This document shows, piece by piece, positions 27,168 to 35,814 of a stretch of 64,000 bases of DNA (its first letter is position 1; each line of letters starts with the position of its first letter). Source of the stretch: Candidatus Saccharimonadota bacterium (GTDB lineage: Bacteria > Patescibacteriota > Saccharimonadia > Saccharimonadales > Saccharimonadaceae); the NCBI GenBank assembly GCA_017431745.1, contig JAFRKK010000010.1:62001-126000 (forward strand). The letters are read 5' to 3'. The position numbers and the translations under genes are program-made. The notes under the pieces are model-generated. The model did not search any database. It was not told the origin of the DNA and saw only the letters and a program-made list of their open reading frames with translations.

Positions 27168-27555
27168 AGTTGCGATTGTATTTGACGTAGGTATCTTCCT
27201 TTTCGAGAAAGGATTTTAAGGTGTATTCTTTGCATTTACCGTCTTTGCAGTTGGCAGGAGTGTAGGAATAGGAGCTTTCTGGGTCGCCGAGATTATGACC
27301 AGAAGGGTCGGTCCAAAGGCTAGGATCGACGACCTTGAGGTTGTCTTCAGAGATTTGTTCGGGATAATAACCGTGGTCTTTGTAAAAACTTTCTTCAAGG
27401 GCGTAATACATGGCATTGATGGCAGTTTTGCGATCTTCGTCCCTATCAAAAGCATCGATGTTGGATTTTTGGATGAAGAAGAATAGCAAAAGTAGAGATG
27501 CAAATACACCAACGACGATGATTTCTAAAATAGTAAAGCCTTTCTTGCTGTCCAT
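27166..27555 (-). CDS. Type IV pilin-like protein
   Basis: The 129-residue protein has the prepilin signature K-K-G-F-T-I-L-E-I-I-V (cleavage after Gly, Glu at mature position 5) followed by a hydrophobic helix and a small domain with two cysteines. The start at 27555 is chosen because a TATAAT (complement of 27562-27567) lies 6 nt upstream; a longer frame reaches 27573. It would be processed by a prepilin peptidase not encoded here and belongs with the pilus ATPase (35815) and pilin genes (51561-54504). Confidence 0.85.
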   Translation of the reverse strand: MDSKKGFTILEIIVVGVFASLLLLFFFIQKSNIDAFDRDEDRKTAINAMYYALEESFYKDHGYYPEQISEDNLKVVDPSLWTDPSGHNLGDPESSYSYTPANCKDGKCKEYTLKSFLEKEDTYVKYNRN

Positions 27556-27596
27556 GCTTTTATTATAACACATCTCATGGTATAATGTATGTAAGT

Positions 27597-27673
27597 GGTA
27601 CCGTAGCTCAGTTGGTTAGAGCGTGGGACTCATAAGCCCAAGGTCGCTGGTTCAATTCCAGCCGGTACTACCA
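27597..27673 (+). tRNA. tRNA-Met-type (CAU), elongator or Ile2
   Basis: The 77-nt cloverleaf has acceptor GGTACCG/CGGTACT with a G-U first pair, D arm, anticodon loop CTCATAA (CAT), T arm CTGG/CCAG and encoded CCA. The 1-72 pair rules out the initiator type. An A31-G39 mismatch closes the anticodon loop. With a tRNA-Ile(UAU) at 50978, Met is more likely than Ile2. Confidence 0.9.
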
Positions 27674-27689
27674 TTTTTGTGTAAAAAAT

Positions 27690-27711
27690 CTTGGCGCGAT
27701 GCCAAGTTTTT
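27690..27711 (+). terminator. Rho-independent terminator
   Basis: CTTGGC-GCGAT-GCCAAG with A-run before and TTTTT after. It can end the tRNA-Met transcript. Confidence 0.75.
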
Positions 27712-27712
27712 A

Positions 27713-27789
<77 letters not shown>

Positions 27790-27799
27790 GTAATAAAAA

Positions 27800-27880
27800 T
27801 GGTACACCGGATAGGATAATAAATAATCCTGCTCCGGTTACTAATATATCAAACTAAAGCAAGCTTTATTTTGATATATT
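27800..27880. repeat. Palindromic cassette with copied tRNA 3' end
   Basis: The 18 bases at 27800-27817 are identical to 27881-27898, the 3' end of the tRNA-Arg(UCG) gene on the minus strand. Between the copies lie two hairpins: CCGGA..GGAT/ATCC..TCCGG, and AATATATCAAA-C-TAAAGC against GCTTTA-T-TTTGATATATT (27843-27880). Confidence 0.8.
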
Positions 27881-27957
27881 TGGTACACCGGATAGGATTC
27901 GAACCTACGACCCTCTGTTCCGAAGACAGATGCTCTAATCCACTGAGCTACCGGTGC
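27881..27957 (-). tRNA. tRNA-Arg (UCG)
   Basis: Acceptor GCACCGG/CCGGTGT, anticodon stem TCTGT/ACAGA with loop CTTCGGA (anticodon TCG), T loop TTCGAAT, CCA encoded. Length 77 nt. Confidence 0.94.
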
Positions 27958-28002
27958 GTGGAATAATTATACCATATTTTATGGGGTTTTGGTAGTGGGG
28001 GG

Positions 28003-28031
28003 TTGTAAAAATGACAGGGGTGTGCTAGGGT
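28003..28031 (+). promoter_or_regulatory. comEC promoter, leaderless type
   Basis: TTGTAA (28003-28008), 17-bp spacer, TAGGGT (28026-28031), then 6 nt to the ATG. The same arrangement with TAGCGT precedes the gene at 59221. Confidence 0.65.
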
Positions 28032-28037
28032 TGGCGC

Positions 28038-29468
28038 ATGATTGGAAGACTAGGGAATTTAATACATCAATCATATTTTGTAGTGGCGTTAGCTGGAGGA
28101 ATAATCGTTGGCGTAATAATAGGACTTGTTTTTAGGATTAATTTTTTTGCGTCAGCGGTATGGGTGGGGTTTGTAATATTGGTGTTGGTTTTGATTTATA
28201 TTTTCCCGCGGGCGGTATTTGTGGGAGTGGCGTTCGTGGCGGGGATGATTTTGGCGTGGTTTAGAGTATCGGCGGAACTGTACGGTCAGGATTATGTGAG
28301 GCAGTTTTACGGGCAGGAAGTGGTGGTAAGTGGAGTGGTGGATGGTGATCCGGAGGAAGATGAAGGGGAAGTGAAGCTAAAACTGACTGGGCTGAAATTT
28401 GGGGAAGAGGGAATAAACGTAAAAGGAAATTTATACATGACTTTAAAGATGGTAGAAGTGGCAAGGGCGGATGAAATAACGGTAGCGGGGAAAATGCTGG
28501 AAGGATTTGGAACGTACGCGGGGTATATGTATAAACCGGTGGTGAAGCAGGTGCGAAGACCGGAGCCGGGCGACGTGGTGTTAAAGTTGAGAAATTGGTT
28601 TGCGGAAAGAATAAAAGGATTAATACCGGAAAAAGAATCTTCGCTGGGTTTGTCGTATTTACTTGGGATGAAGACGGGGCTTCCGGATGATTTAAGTGAA
28701 AATTTACGGACGGTGGGGTTAGTGCATATTGTGGTGGCTTCGGGAGCACATTTATCGATATTGGTGGAGGTGGCACGGAGATTATTTGGAAGATTATCAA
28801 GGTTTTCGGGGCTTTTGTTTTCAGTGTTATTTACGTTGTTTTTTATGGCGATGGTGGGCTGGACGCCGTCGATAATGCGGGCGGGAGTGATGGTAATATT
28901 GACCTTAGTAGCTTGGTATACGGGACGGAAGTTTGAAGCTTGGCGGATTATTTTAATCGTGGCAGCGTTTACGTTGATGTTAAATCCGAGCTTTATAATT
29001 AATTTAGGATGGTTGCTTTCATTTGCGGCGTATGGTGGGATTATGATGCTAGGACCGAAATTGATAAAATTCTTTTACGGAGAGAGAAAACCGGGGTTTG
29101 TGGGAGCCACGATCATTACGACAGTGAGTGCGACATTGATGACGCTACCGATTACATTATATTATTATGGGACGGTGTCACTGATTTCGGTGGTGGCCAA
29201 TTTATTGATTTTGCCGACTTTGCCGGTGGCGATGGGGCTAGTGTTTGTGACCGGAGTTTTTGCTGGGGTGCCGGGAGTGGAGTTTGCAGTTTCCTGGTGT
29301 GCGACAAAGTTACTGGATTTTCATATTTTAGTGGTGGAGTGGTTTGGAGGAATGAAATGGTTTATGGTGGAAATTGAGCCTTATCGGTGGTGGGTGTTTT
29401 TAATATATTTAATAGTATTTTTGCCTTTAGTGATTAGCTATTTATGGAAAAGAAGAAAAGTGGTATAA
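28038..29468 (+). CDS. comEC: ComEC/Rec2 DNA uptake channel
   Basis: ComEC carries incoming single-stranded DNA across the membrane during natural transformation. The 476-residue protein has N-terminal TM helices, a DUF4131/OB-like loop (about residues 85-185), and the competence domain with G-L-S-Y-L-L-G-M-K, V-A-S-G-A-H-L and W-T-P-S-I-M-R-A-G (about 203-290). It lacks the C-terminal metallo-beta-lactamase domain of longer homologues. With the pilus genes it suggests DNA uptake, possibly as a nucleotide source. Confidence 0.93.
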   Translation: MIGRLGNLIHQSYFVVALAGGIIVGVIIGLVFRINFFASAVWVGFVILVLVLIYIFPRAVFVGVAFVAGMILAWFRVSAELYGQDYVRQFYGQEVVVSGVVDGDPEEDEGEVKLKLTGLKFGEEGINVKGNLYMTLKMVEVARADEITVAGKMLEGFGTYAGYMYKPVVKQVRRPEPGDVVLKLRNWFAERIKGLIPEKESSLGLSYLLGMKTGLPDDLSENLRTVGLVHIVVASGAHLSILVEVARRLFGRLSRFSGLLFSVLFTLFFMAMVGWTPSIMRAGVMVILTLVAWYTGRKFEAWRIILIVAAFTLMLNPSFIINLGWLLSFAAYGGIMMLGPKLIKFFYGERKPGFVGATIITTVSATLMTLPITLYYYGTVSLISVVANLLILPTLPVAMGLVFVTGVFAGVPGVEFAVSWCATKLLDFHILVVEWFGGMKWFMVEIEPYRWWVFLIYLIVFLPLVISYLWKRRKVV

Positions 29469-29502
29469 TTATCTTAAATAGAAGCTAAAAGAAAGGTTTT
29501 TT

Positions 29503-30492
29503 ATGGCGGGGAATATGACTAATAGTCAAATCTATAAGAGGACGATAAAGTTTTCGCTACTAAGAGTATTGTGGGATGTATTTGCTTTTGTGGCGCTGAT
29601 AGGGTTATCGGCAGCGGGGTTCGTGATTGCAGAGAGTGCATCGAACCAAGGTTTGATTGGGCTTGGTATTGGTTTTATATTAGGGGCGATAGTGATGTAT
29701 GTGATTCTCCACTACAAAGCTTTTTCTTATAAGGCAGGCCAAATTGCAATGATGACAAAAGGTGTATCAGAGGGTAAATTGCCTGAGAATGTGATAGGAG
29801 AAGGAAAAGCGATTGTAAAGAAACGATTTAAAACGGTGGCTGCGTACTATGCAGTGACTGGCGCAATTAAAGGGATTTTCCGACAAATTGGTGCTGGAAT
29901 TACGTCTGCAGGGAAGGCTGTGGGTGGTGATACTGGTGGGGCGGTTGGTAGTACAATTTCTGGCGTAATCCAAACGATTGTTAATTATTTATGTGACTGT
30001 TGTTTGGGATGGGTGTTTTATCGTGATAAAGAAAAATCTACCAAGGCAACACTGGAAGGTGCGGTTTTGTTCTTTAAGCATGGTAAGACTTTGGCTAAGA
30101 ATTTGGGACGGGTTTTTGGAATTGGTTTGATTTCGTTTGTGGTGATTGGTGGTTTGTTTGGCGTAATAGCTTATTTTGTGATGTCTTTGTTCCCAGACGT
30201 ATTTAATGATTTAAGTGTTAAAGCTGCCGAAGTTGCTGCAGAGAAAAATGCCGGTGTGGCGGAATTCTTGTCTAATGCAACGAATTTAATGATTGTATGC
30301 GCGGCGTTGGTTGGGGTAGTGTTCTGGGAGATGTTGCATTCGACATTTGTAAGGCCATTTGTGTTAGTTGGAGTTTTGCGAAACTTCATCCAGTCTGGGG
30401 TCGATGATATGCCAAATGAAAAATCGTTTGCTGAATTAGATAAGAAATCTAGTAAATTCGCGAAACTACACAAAGAATTGGAGGAAGAGTAA
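29503..30492 (+). CDS. Multi-TM hypothetical protein with glycine-rich centre
   Basis: The 329-residue protein has TM helices at about residues 24-42, 49-70, 145-170 (weak), 205-235 and 260-285, separated by a glycine-rich stretch (I-G-A-G-I-T-S-A-G-K-A-V-G-G) and a C-D-C-C motif near 167. It ends in a charged helix. GAAAGG lies before the ATG. The stop overlaps the yebC start by one base. Family not recognised. Confidence 0.6.
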   Translation: MAGNMTNSQIYKRTIKFSLLRVLWDVFAFVALIGLSAAGFVIAESASNQGLIGLGIGFILGAIVMYVILHYKAFSYKAGQIAMMTKGVSEGKLPENVIGEGKAIVKKRFKTVAAYYAVTGAIKGIFRQIGAGITSAGKAVGGDTGGAVGSTISGVIQTIVNYLCDCCLGWVFYRDKEKSTKATLEGAVLFFKHGKTLAKNLGRVFGIGLISFVVIGGLFGVIAYFVMSLFPDVFNDLSVKAAEVAAEKNAGVAEFLSNATNLMIVCAALVGVVFWEMLHSTFVRPFVLVGVLRNFIQSGVDDMPNEKSFAELDKKSSKFAKLHKELEEE

Positions 30493-31193
30493 TGTCGGGA
30501 CATAGTAAATGGGCGACGACTAAAAGACAAAAGGCGGTGGTGGATGCTAAACGTGGAGCGCTTTTTACAAAAATAGGGAATCAGATTGCGATTGCGGCGC
30601 GTTCAGGAACTGATCCGGCGATGAACCCATCACTGGCAATGGTGCTTGAAAAAGCGCGACACGCGAATATGCCGAAGGCAAATATTGAGCGGGCGATTGC
30701 GAGAGCGGCAGATAAATCAGCGGCGGCTTTGATTGAAGAAGTTTATGAAGCTTATGGGCCAGGGGGAGTGGGGATTGTGATTGAAGTAGCAACGGATAAT
30801 AAGAATCGGACTTTGCCGGAAGTACGTCATACTTTGGATAAAAATGGGGGTCGGATGGCGGACGCTGGCTCGGTGATGTTTCAGTTTGCACGAAAGGGTG
30901 TGATTGAGGTTACAGAAAAGGGTGATGAGGTGATGATGGTGGCATTAGAGGCTGGAGCAGAAGACGTGGTCGATGAGGATGAGGGCTCGATGATTTACAC
31001 GGAAGCCTCGGATTTGATGAAAGTGAATAAGGCTTTGGCTGATGGCGGTTTTACGGTGACTTCGGCGGAAGTACAATATGTACCATCGTCGTATGTGCCA
31101 GTGGAAGGTGAAAACGCAGAAAAACTAGAGAAATTGCTTTCAGCGATTGATGATTTGGATGACGTGACGAATACGTATACAAATGCGGAATAA
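30492..31193 (+). CDS. yebC: YebC/PmpR family protein
   Basis: The 233-residue protein starts with the family signature M-S-G-H-S-K-W-A-T-T-K and keeps A-R-x-G-x-D-P, Y-E-A-Y-G-P-G-G-V, and N-R-T-x-P-E-V-R. The family acts as a transcription factor or as a translation factor relieving ribosome stalling at proline runs. Cotranscription with the membrane gene before it is likely since the genes overlap by one base. Confidence 0.96.
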   Translation: MSGHSKWATTKRQKAVVDAKRGALFTKIGNQIAIAARSGTDPAMNPSLAMVLEKARHANMPKANIERAIARAADKSAAALIEEVYEAYGPGGVGIVIEVATDNKNRTLPEVRHTLDKNGGRMADAGSVMFQFARKGVIEVTEKGDEVMMVALEAGAEDVVDEDEGSMIYTEASDLMKVNKALADGGFTVTSAEVQYVPSSYVPVEGENAEKLEKLLSAIDDLDDVTNTYTNAE

Positions 31194-31211
31194 TATGATA
31201 TAATTAAGAGC

Positions 31212-31297
31212 GGAAAGGTGGCCGAGTGGTTGAAGGCACTGGTCTTGAAAACCAGAGATGGAAACATCCGCAAGTTCGAATCTTGTCCTTTCCGCCA
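31212..31297 (+). tRNA. tRNA-Ser (UGA)
   Basis: This 86-nt class II tRNA has acceptor GGAAAGG/CCTTTCC with G discriminator, anticodon loop CTTGAAA (TGA) in stem CTGGT/ACCAG, a long variable arm GATGGAAACATC, and CCA encoded. Confidence 0.95.
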
Positions 31298-31327
31298 AAA
31301 AATTAGCCCCGAAGGGCTATTTTTTAG
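31298..31327. terminator. Bidirectional terminator after tRNA-Ser
   Basis: TAGCCC-CGAA-GGGCTA between an A-run and a T-run. It can serve tRNA-Ser and the small minus-strand gene ending at 31324. Confidence 0.8.
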
Positions 31328-31428
31328 CGGCCGTTTTTCAGGCGCGGATGTTTCCGCTTGTCGCTGTGTTTGTGGTTATTATTGCGATTTTGCTTAGAAA
31401 TTGGTCGCAGTTTAATTTTTCTTGCCAT
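31324..31428 (-). CDS. Very small basic protein, 34 aa
   Basis: The peptide starts M-A-R-K-I-K-L-R-P and is full of Lys, Arg, Asn and His. A TATAAT (complement of 31435-31440) lies exactly 6 nt before the ATG, the rule seen for many genes here, and a terminator overlaps its end. This promoter-gene-terminator unit argues that it is real. Composition suggests RNA or ribosome binding; no family is recognised. Confidence 0.6.
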   Translation of the reverse strand: MARKIKLRPISKQNRNNNHKHSDKRKHPRLKNGR

Positions 31429-31479
31429 AGGGATATTATACCATATATGTGGTATAATGGGTAGGGTAAAGGAGGTTTT

Positions 31480-32943
31480 ATGAAAAAATGTTTTGATGCG
31501 GATAAGTATTTGAAGGTGCAGAAGAAAAAAATCGAAAAACGCATCAAGATGTTTGATAAACTGTATATTGAATTTGGTGGTAAATTGATTGATGACCAAC
31601 ACGCAGCCCGGACTTTGCCTGGGTTTTTACCGGATTTAAAAATTAGGTTGCTTCAGGAGTTTAAAGATAATGCGGAAATAATTTTGTGTATTAATGCAGA
31701 TGCGATTGAGAAATCAAAAATTCGAGCTGACCATATGATTTCTTATGAGACGGAAGTTTTGAGATTGATTGAGTTTTTGAGAGCGAAAGGACTGACAGTC
31801 AGTTCGGTGGTGATTACATTGTTTGATGGGCAGAAAAAAGCGGTAGATTTTGCGAATCGGTTGAAGGATTATAAAGTGAAAGTATACTTCCATACTTTTA
31901 CGAAGGGTTATCCGACGGACGTGGACACGATTGTGTCTGAGGAAGGATACGGAGCGAACCCTTACATTAAAACCACAAAACCCTTGGTGGTGGTGTCAGC
32001 GCCAGGGCCGTGTTCGGGGAAGTTGGCGACGAGTTTGTCGCAACTTTATCATGAGAGTAAGCGAGGAGTAAATGCGGGTTATGCGAAATTTGAAACGTTC
32101 CCGGTGTGGTCTTTGCCTTTGAAACACCCAGTGAATTTGGCTTATGAAGCGGCAACGGCAGATTTAAATGATAAAAATATGATTGATTATTTTCATTTAG
32201 AAAAATATGGAGTGCCGGCGGTGAATTATAACCGGGATCTTGAAACTTTTCCGGTTTTGAAAGAGATATTACATCGGATTACGGGGAAGAATGTGTATTA
32301 TTCGCCAACGGATATGGGAGTAAATGTGATTGGCGAGTGCATTACGGATGAAAAAGCAATAAGGAAGGCTGCGTCAGATGAAATAATTAGAAGATATTAT
32401 CGGGCGATGGTGGATTTGAAAAAAGGTTTGGTGGGGCCAGAGGTGCCAGAGAGAATTAAGTTATTGATGAATGAGCTTGGCGTTTCGGAAAAGGATAGAA
32501 TTGTGGCAGGGATGGCAGAGGACAAGAGGGAAAGCGTAGGTAATTTGCCGAGTGCTTGTATTAAAATCGGTAAAAAATATGTGACTGGGAGAAAGACCGG
32601 GTTCCTTTCGCCGGTGTCAGCTACTTTTTTGAATGCACTGAAGGTAACGAACAAAATCCCAGATGAAGTGGATTTGATTGCGCCGATGGTACTTGAACCA
32701 ATTCTTGAAGTGAAGAACAAAACATCTAATTTTAAGGAGTCTTATTTGAAGTTGGGTGAGGTTTTAAGCGCGCTTTCAATTTGTTCGACGACAAACCCGA
32801 TTGTGAAAAAAGCCTTGGAAACTTTGGATAAGTTGGATGGGGCAGAACTTCATGCAACACATATGATTTCGGATGATGAAATGATTATTTTGTCGAACTT
32901 AGGGGTAAATGCGACTTGCGGGACCGAGATAGATATTAATTGA
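31480..32943 (+). CDS. DUF1846 family protein
   Basis: The 487-residue protein is a full-length DUF1846 member: C-F-D-x-D-K-Y-L near the N-terminus, E-F-G-G-K-L-I-D-D, P-G-F-L-P-D-x-K, and a central S-A-P-G-P-C-S-G-K-L-A-T near residue 170. Biochemical function of the family is not settled. An AAGGAGG site precedes the ATG, with TATAAT at 31452-31457. Its end overlaps the convergent Clp-like gene by 8 nt. Confidence 0.9.
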   Translation: MKKCFDADKYLKVQKKKIEKRIKMFDKLYIEFGGKLIDDQHAARTLPGFLPDLKIRLLQEFKDNAEIILCINADAIEKSKIRADHMISYETEVLRLIEFLRAKGLTVSSVVITLFDGQKKAVDFANRLKDYKVKVYFHTFTKGYPTDVDTIVSEEGYGANPYIKTTKPLVVVSAPGPCSGKLATSLSQLYHESKRGVNAGYAKFETFPVWSLPLKHPVNLAYEAATADLNDKNMIDYFHLEKYGVPAVNYNRDLETFPVLKEILHRITGKNVYYSPTDMGVNVIGECITDEKAIRKAASDEIIRRYYRAMVDLKKGLVGPEVPERIKLLMNELGVSEKDRIVAGMAEDKRESVGNLPSACIKIGKKYVTGRKTGFLSPVSATFLNALKVTNKIPDEVDLIAPMVLEPILEVKNKTSNFKESYLKLGEVLSALSICSTTNPIVKKALETLDKLDGAELHATHMISDDEMIILSNLGVNATCGTEIDIN

Positions 32944-35320
32944 TAGTGATTTGGTCGGGAGTAATAGTGAGAGTGCTGCCGGGCTGAGCGGCGCCGGATA
33001 GAATAGCAGCAGCAACAATGTTTTCGACGGTTTTTTGGACGATGCGACGCATTGGGCGAGCACCCATTTTAGGATCGTAGCCTTGGTCGATGAGGATTTG
33101 TTTGGCTTCAGGAGTGACGTTGACCGAGATTTTTTGGATTTCGAGAGTTTTGTTGGTGGAAGCGATGATGAGGTCGAGAACTTGAACGAGATCTTCTTTG
33201 GATAATGGTTTGAAGAGGCAGATTTCATCGAAGCGGTTGAGAAATTCGGGCTTGAATTCGCCGGAGCTAATGAGGCTTTCGATTAATTCTTCTTTGAAGT
33301 CATTGATGTTGTTGCCCGATTCGATTTTTTCGCGAATGGTGTTAGCGCCGGCGTTAGAAGTTGCGATGATGATGGAGTCACGGAAGCTGATCTCGCGGTT
33401 TTTTTCGTCACGAAGAATGCCTTCATCGAGAACCTGGAGGAGCGTGGTGAGGACGGAGGGGTGAGCTTTTTCAATTTCGTCTAAAAGAATAACTGAGAAG
33501 GGTTGTTTCATGACTTGGGCCGTGAGGCTGAGAGAATCGGAGGCGCCGTCACGAATTAGGCGAGAGACGTCGTCGCTTGAAACGAATTCGTTCATGTCGA
33601 GGCGGATGATATTGTCTTCGCCGTCGAAATAAACTTGAGAGAGAGCTTTAGTGAGTTCAGTTTTACCGACGCCAGTAGGACCGAGAAAGAGAAAAGTGCC
33701 GATAGGGCGATTCTGGTTTTTGACTCCGGCACCAGCGCGGCGGAGGGCGTTAGAAACACTTTTGACAGCTTCTTCTTGGTCGACCATGCGTTCGTGGATT
33801 AGTTGCTCGAGGTTTAAGAGTTTGTCACGATCTTCGGTGGTTTCGGCGACTTTGACCTTGACGCCGTAGGAATTTTCAACAGCGGTTTCGACAGATTTTT
33901 CGGTGACGAGACCGTCTGTAGCAAAACTGGCAGCAGATTCTAGAAGCAGTTTGGCTTTACCTGGCATTTCGACATCATGAATGTATTGTTCACTGAGACG
34001 ATAGGCAGTAGTAAGAGATTTGTAAGTATAGATGACGCCTTTTTGATGCTCAAAATAAGGGACTTGATCCATGAGAATTTTGATGGTTTCGTCGTGATTT
34101 GACGGGTGAACCATAATTTTGTTTAGAGAGCTTGCGAGAGCCGGGTTTTTGGCGGAGATTTCGAGGAATTTTTGGTCGTCCATAATAAGGATCATGCGGA
34201 TGCTGCCGGATTGAATGATAGGGGTGAGAGTATTTGAAATATCGATTGAGCCGGGGCCTTCTTCGAAGAAGAGGTGGGCGTTTTTGAGACAGAGAATGAT
34301 GTTTTTGGCTGAATAGATTTCGTTCATGATTTTGATAAGGATATATTCTAGCTCGCCGCGGTCTTTGGCCGTGCTGATGAGGCTGGAAACGTCGAGGGAG
34401 TAGATTTGGCGAAATTTAACGCTTGTAGGGATTTTGGCGTCGGCGTTGAGAAGAGTTTGAGCGAGATAATTGACAATGGTAGAACGGCCGGAGCCATAGG
34501 CACCGATTAATGCGACGTTTTGGCGGCCACCTTTTGAGAAGGTTTGAATGATTTGGTCGATGATTTTGTGGTTTTCGGCTTGTTGAATGTGGAGATTGTC
34601 GCCGTAGTAACGACTGGAAAGATTGGTGGCAAAATGTTGTAAAGTTGGGGTGAAGCCGAAAGCAAGGTCGCGAGCGATGCCGCCAGAGTGAACGGGCTTT
34701 TTGCTGTCTTTGACAATGCCGTGAAGGTAATTATACCAAGTGATGCCCTGGTAGAGGTCGTCACGATTGAGTTTGAGCTGGTTTAATAGAAATTCAAAAT
34801 TTGGGAGGTTTTCGATTAGAGCGACGACGAGAACAGCGCCAGTGATTGCTTCGGAATTGGTTTTTTCACGAATCCTGAGAGCGGTTTCGTAGATGGGCTC
34901 GGTAGCCTTTGGGAGGTATTGGAGGAGCTGTTCGAATAGTGGAATAGTGAGTTCGAAACGAGCCATGAGAAAGGCACCACTGCCTGTGGTGGGGAGGATT
35001 TTGACGAGATTTTCGGGGGTGGTTTGGTCGGTTAGTTTGAGGAGGAGATCTTCTGAGAGGAGGTCGGTAAAATCGCTGGTGTTTTTAATCGGGATGTCTT
35101 TTAGGGCGTTTTTAATCCAGAAAACGAGCATTAAAGGCCAGGCGGCAAAACCAATAAAAAGCCAGCCAAGAGAATTATGAATGGCTAGAAGAGCGATGCC
35201 GCCAGCGAGCAAGGCAAAACAGAAAGTATAGCAAAGAGCGATGACGGCGGGGCTATGGAAAGCCTTCTTCTGCTTAGCTTGGTGGACGCGGGGATTTTTG
35301 GGATTAAAAGTGACGCTCAT
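32936..35320 (-). CDS. Membrane-anchored Clp-type AAA+ protein with degenerate first module
   Basis: The 794-residue protein has two TM helices (about residues 26-70), a Clp-N-like helical region, a first AAA module and a second ClpB/C-type AAA module. In the first module Walker A reads G-A-Y-G-S-G-R-S-T (Lys replaced by Arg, near 272) and the Walker B position reads I-L-C-L-K-N-A-H, lacking the D-E pair (near 343). The second module is intact: G-P-T-G-V-G-K-T near 547, I-L-L-D-E-I-E-K-A-H-P, plus a C-terminal D2-small domain. It starts at 35320, overlapping the upstream TM gene by 4 nt. Role as an unfoldase at the membrane is inference. Confidence 0.85.
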   Translation of the reverse strand: MSVTFNPKNPRVHQAKQKKAFHSPAVIALCYTFCFALLAGGIALLAIHNSLGWLFIGFAAWPLMLVFWIKNALKDIPIKNTSDFTDLLSEDLLLKLTDQTTPENLVKILPTTGSGAFLMARFELTIPLFEQLLQYLPKATEPIYETALRIREKTNSEAITGAVLVVALIENLPNFEFLLNQLKLNRDDLYQGITWYNYLHGIVKDSKKPVHSGGIARDLAFGFTPTLQHFATNLSSRYYGDNLHIQQAENHKIIDQIIQTFSKGGRQNVALIGAYGSGRSTIVNYLAQTLLNADAKIPTSVKFRQIYSLDVSSLISTAKDRGELEYILIKIMNEIYSAKNIILCLKNAHLFFEEGPGSIDISNTLTPIIQSGSIRMILIMDDQKFLEISAKNPALASSLNKIMVHPSNHDETIKILMDQVPYFEHQKGVIYTYKSLTTAYRLSEQYIHDVEMPGKAKLLLESAASFATDGLVTEKSVETAVENSYGVKVKVAETTEDRDKLLNLEQLIHERMVDQEEAVKSVSNALRRAGAGVKNQNRPIGTFLFLGPTGVGKTELTKALSQVYFDGEDNIIRLDMNEFVSSDDVSRLIRDGASDSLSLTAQVMKQPFSVILLDEIEKAHPSVLTTLLQVLDEGILRDEKNREISFRDSIIIATSNAGANTIREKIESGNNINDFKEELIESLISSGEFKPEFLNRFDEICLFKPLSKEDLVQVLDLIIASTNKTLEIQKISVNVTPEAKQILIDQGYDPKMGARPMRRIVQKTVENIVAAAILSGAAQPGSTLTITPDQITIN

Positions 35321-35697
35321 AGAGTGACTCCTATGACTGTCAAGATAATGCCGGCAACGGGGAGAAGTGGAATAAAGGGCCAAAGGAGAATGAGGATGAG
35401 GCTAAGAACACCGCCGAATATGATTATAATAATACCGACGAGAAGTAAAGTAAGGCGAGAGAAAAAGCCGACGATGCGGGAAACTAAGCGGTCTAAGAAC
35501 ATGTGAAATTTGATATCGAGAGAGGCTTGGTCGCTTGCGGCGGCGGCGGAAATTTGACGATAAGGTTTGAAAAGGGTACGGACGAGAGAGCCCATGGAGA
35601 AGAAATCGGTAGTGTTCGAAAGAGCGGTTTTTAGTTTGCTGACAAAAACTTTCCAACCGGAAGAATACCACCACAAAAACATTTCCGTGATTGCCAT
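35317..35697 (-). CDS. Small membrane protein cotranscribed with the Clp-like ATPase
   Basis: The 126-residue protein has an amphipathic N-terminus and two strongly hydrophobic helices (about residues 78-122). The start at 35697 follows a TATAAT (complement of 35704-35709) by 6 nt; a longer frame reaches 35739. Its stop overlaps the Clp-like ATG. It may be the membrane partner of that ATPase. Family not recognised. Confidence 0.65.
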   Translation of the reverse strand: MAITEMFLWWYSSGWKVFVSKLKTALSNTTDFFSMGSLVRTLFKPYRQISAAAASDQASLDIKFHMFLDRLVSRIVGFFSRLTLLLVGIIIIIFGGVLSLILILLWPFIPLLPVAGIILTVIGVTL

Positions 35698-35706
35698 AAG
35701 CTTATT

Positions 35707-35785
35707 ATAACACAAATATCCTTTTTCGGACACACTCAAGGGCGTTCGCCCAAGCTTACGGTCCTCAAAAGGATATTTGTGTTAT
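35707..35785. repeat. Intergenic palindrome with perfect 19-bp arms
   Basis: The arms at 35707-35725 and 35767-35785 are exact reverse complements; the centre has a GGGCG/CGCCC hairpin. It lies between two divergent genes and its left end overlaps the -10 box of the leftward gene; the -10 of the rightward gene is 17 nt beyond its right end. Confidence 0.9.
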
Positions 35786-35814
35786 TTTAAAATGTTTATG
35801 CTATAATATGAAAT

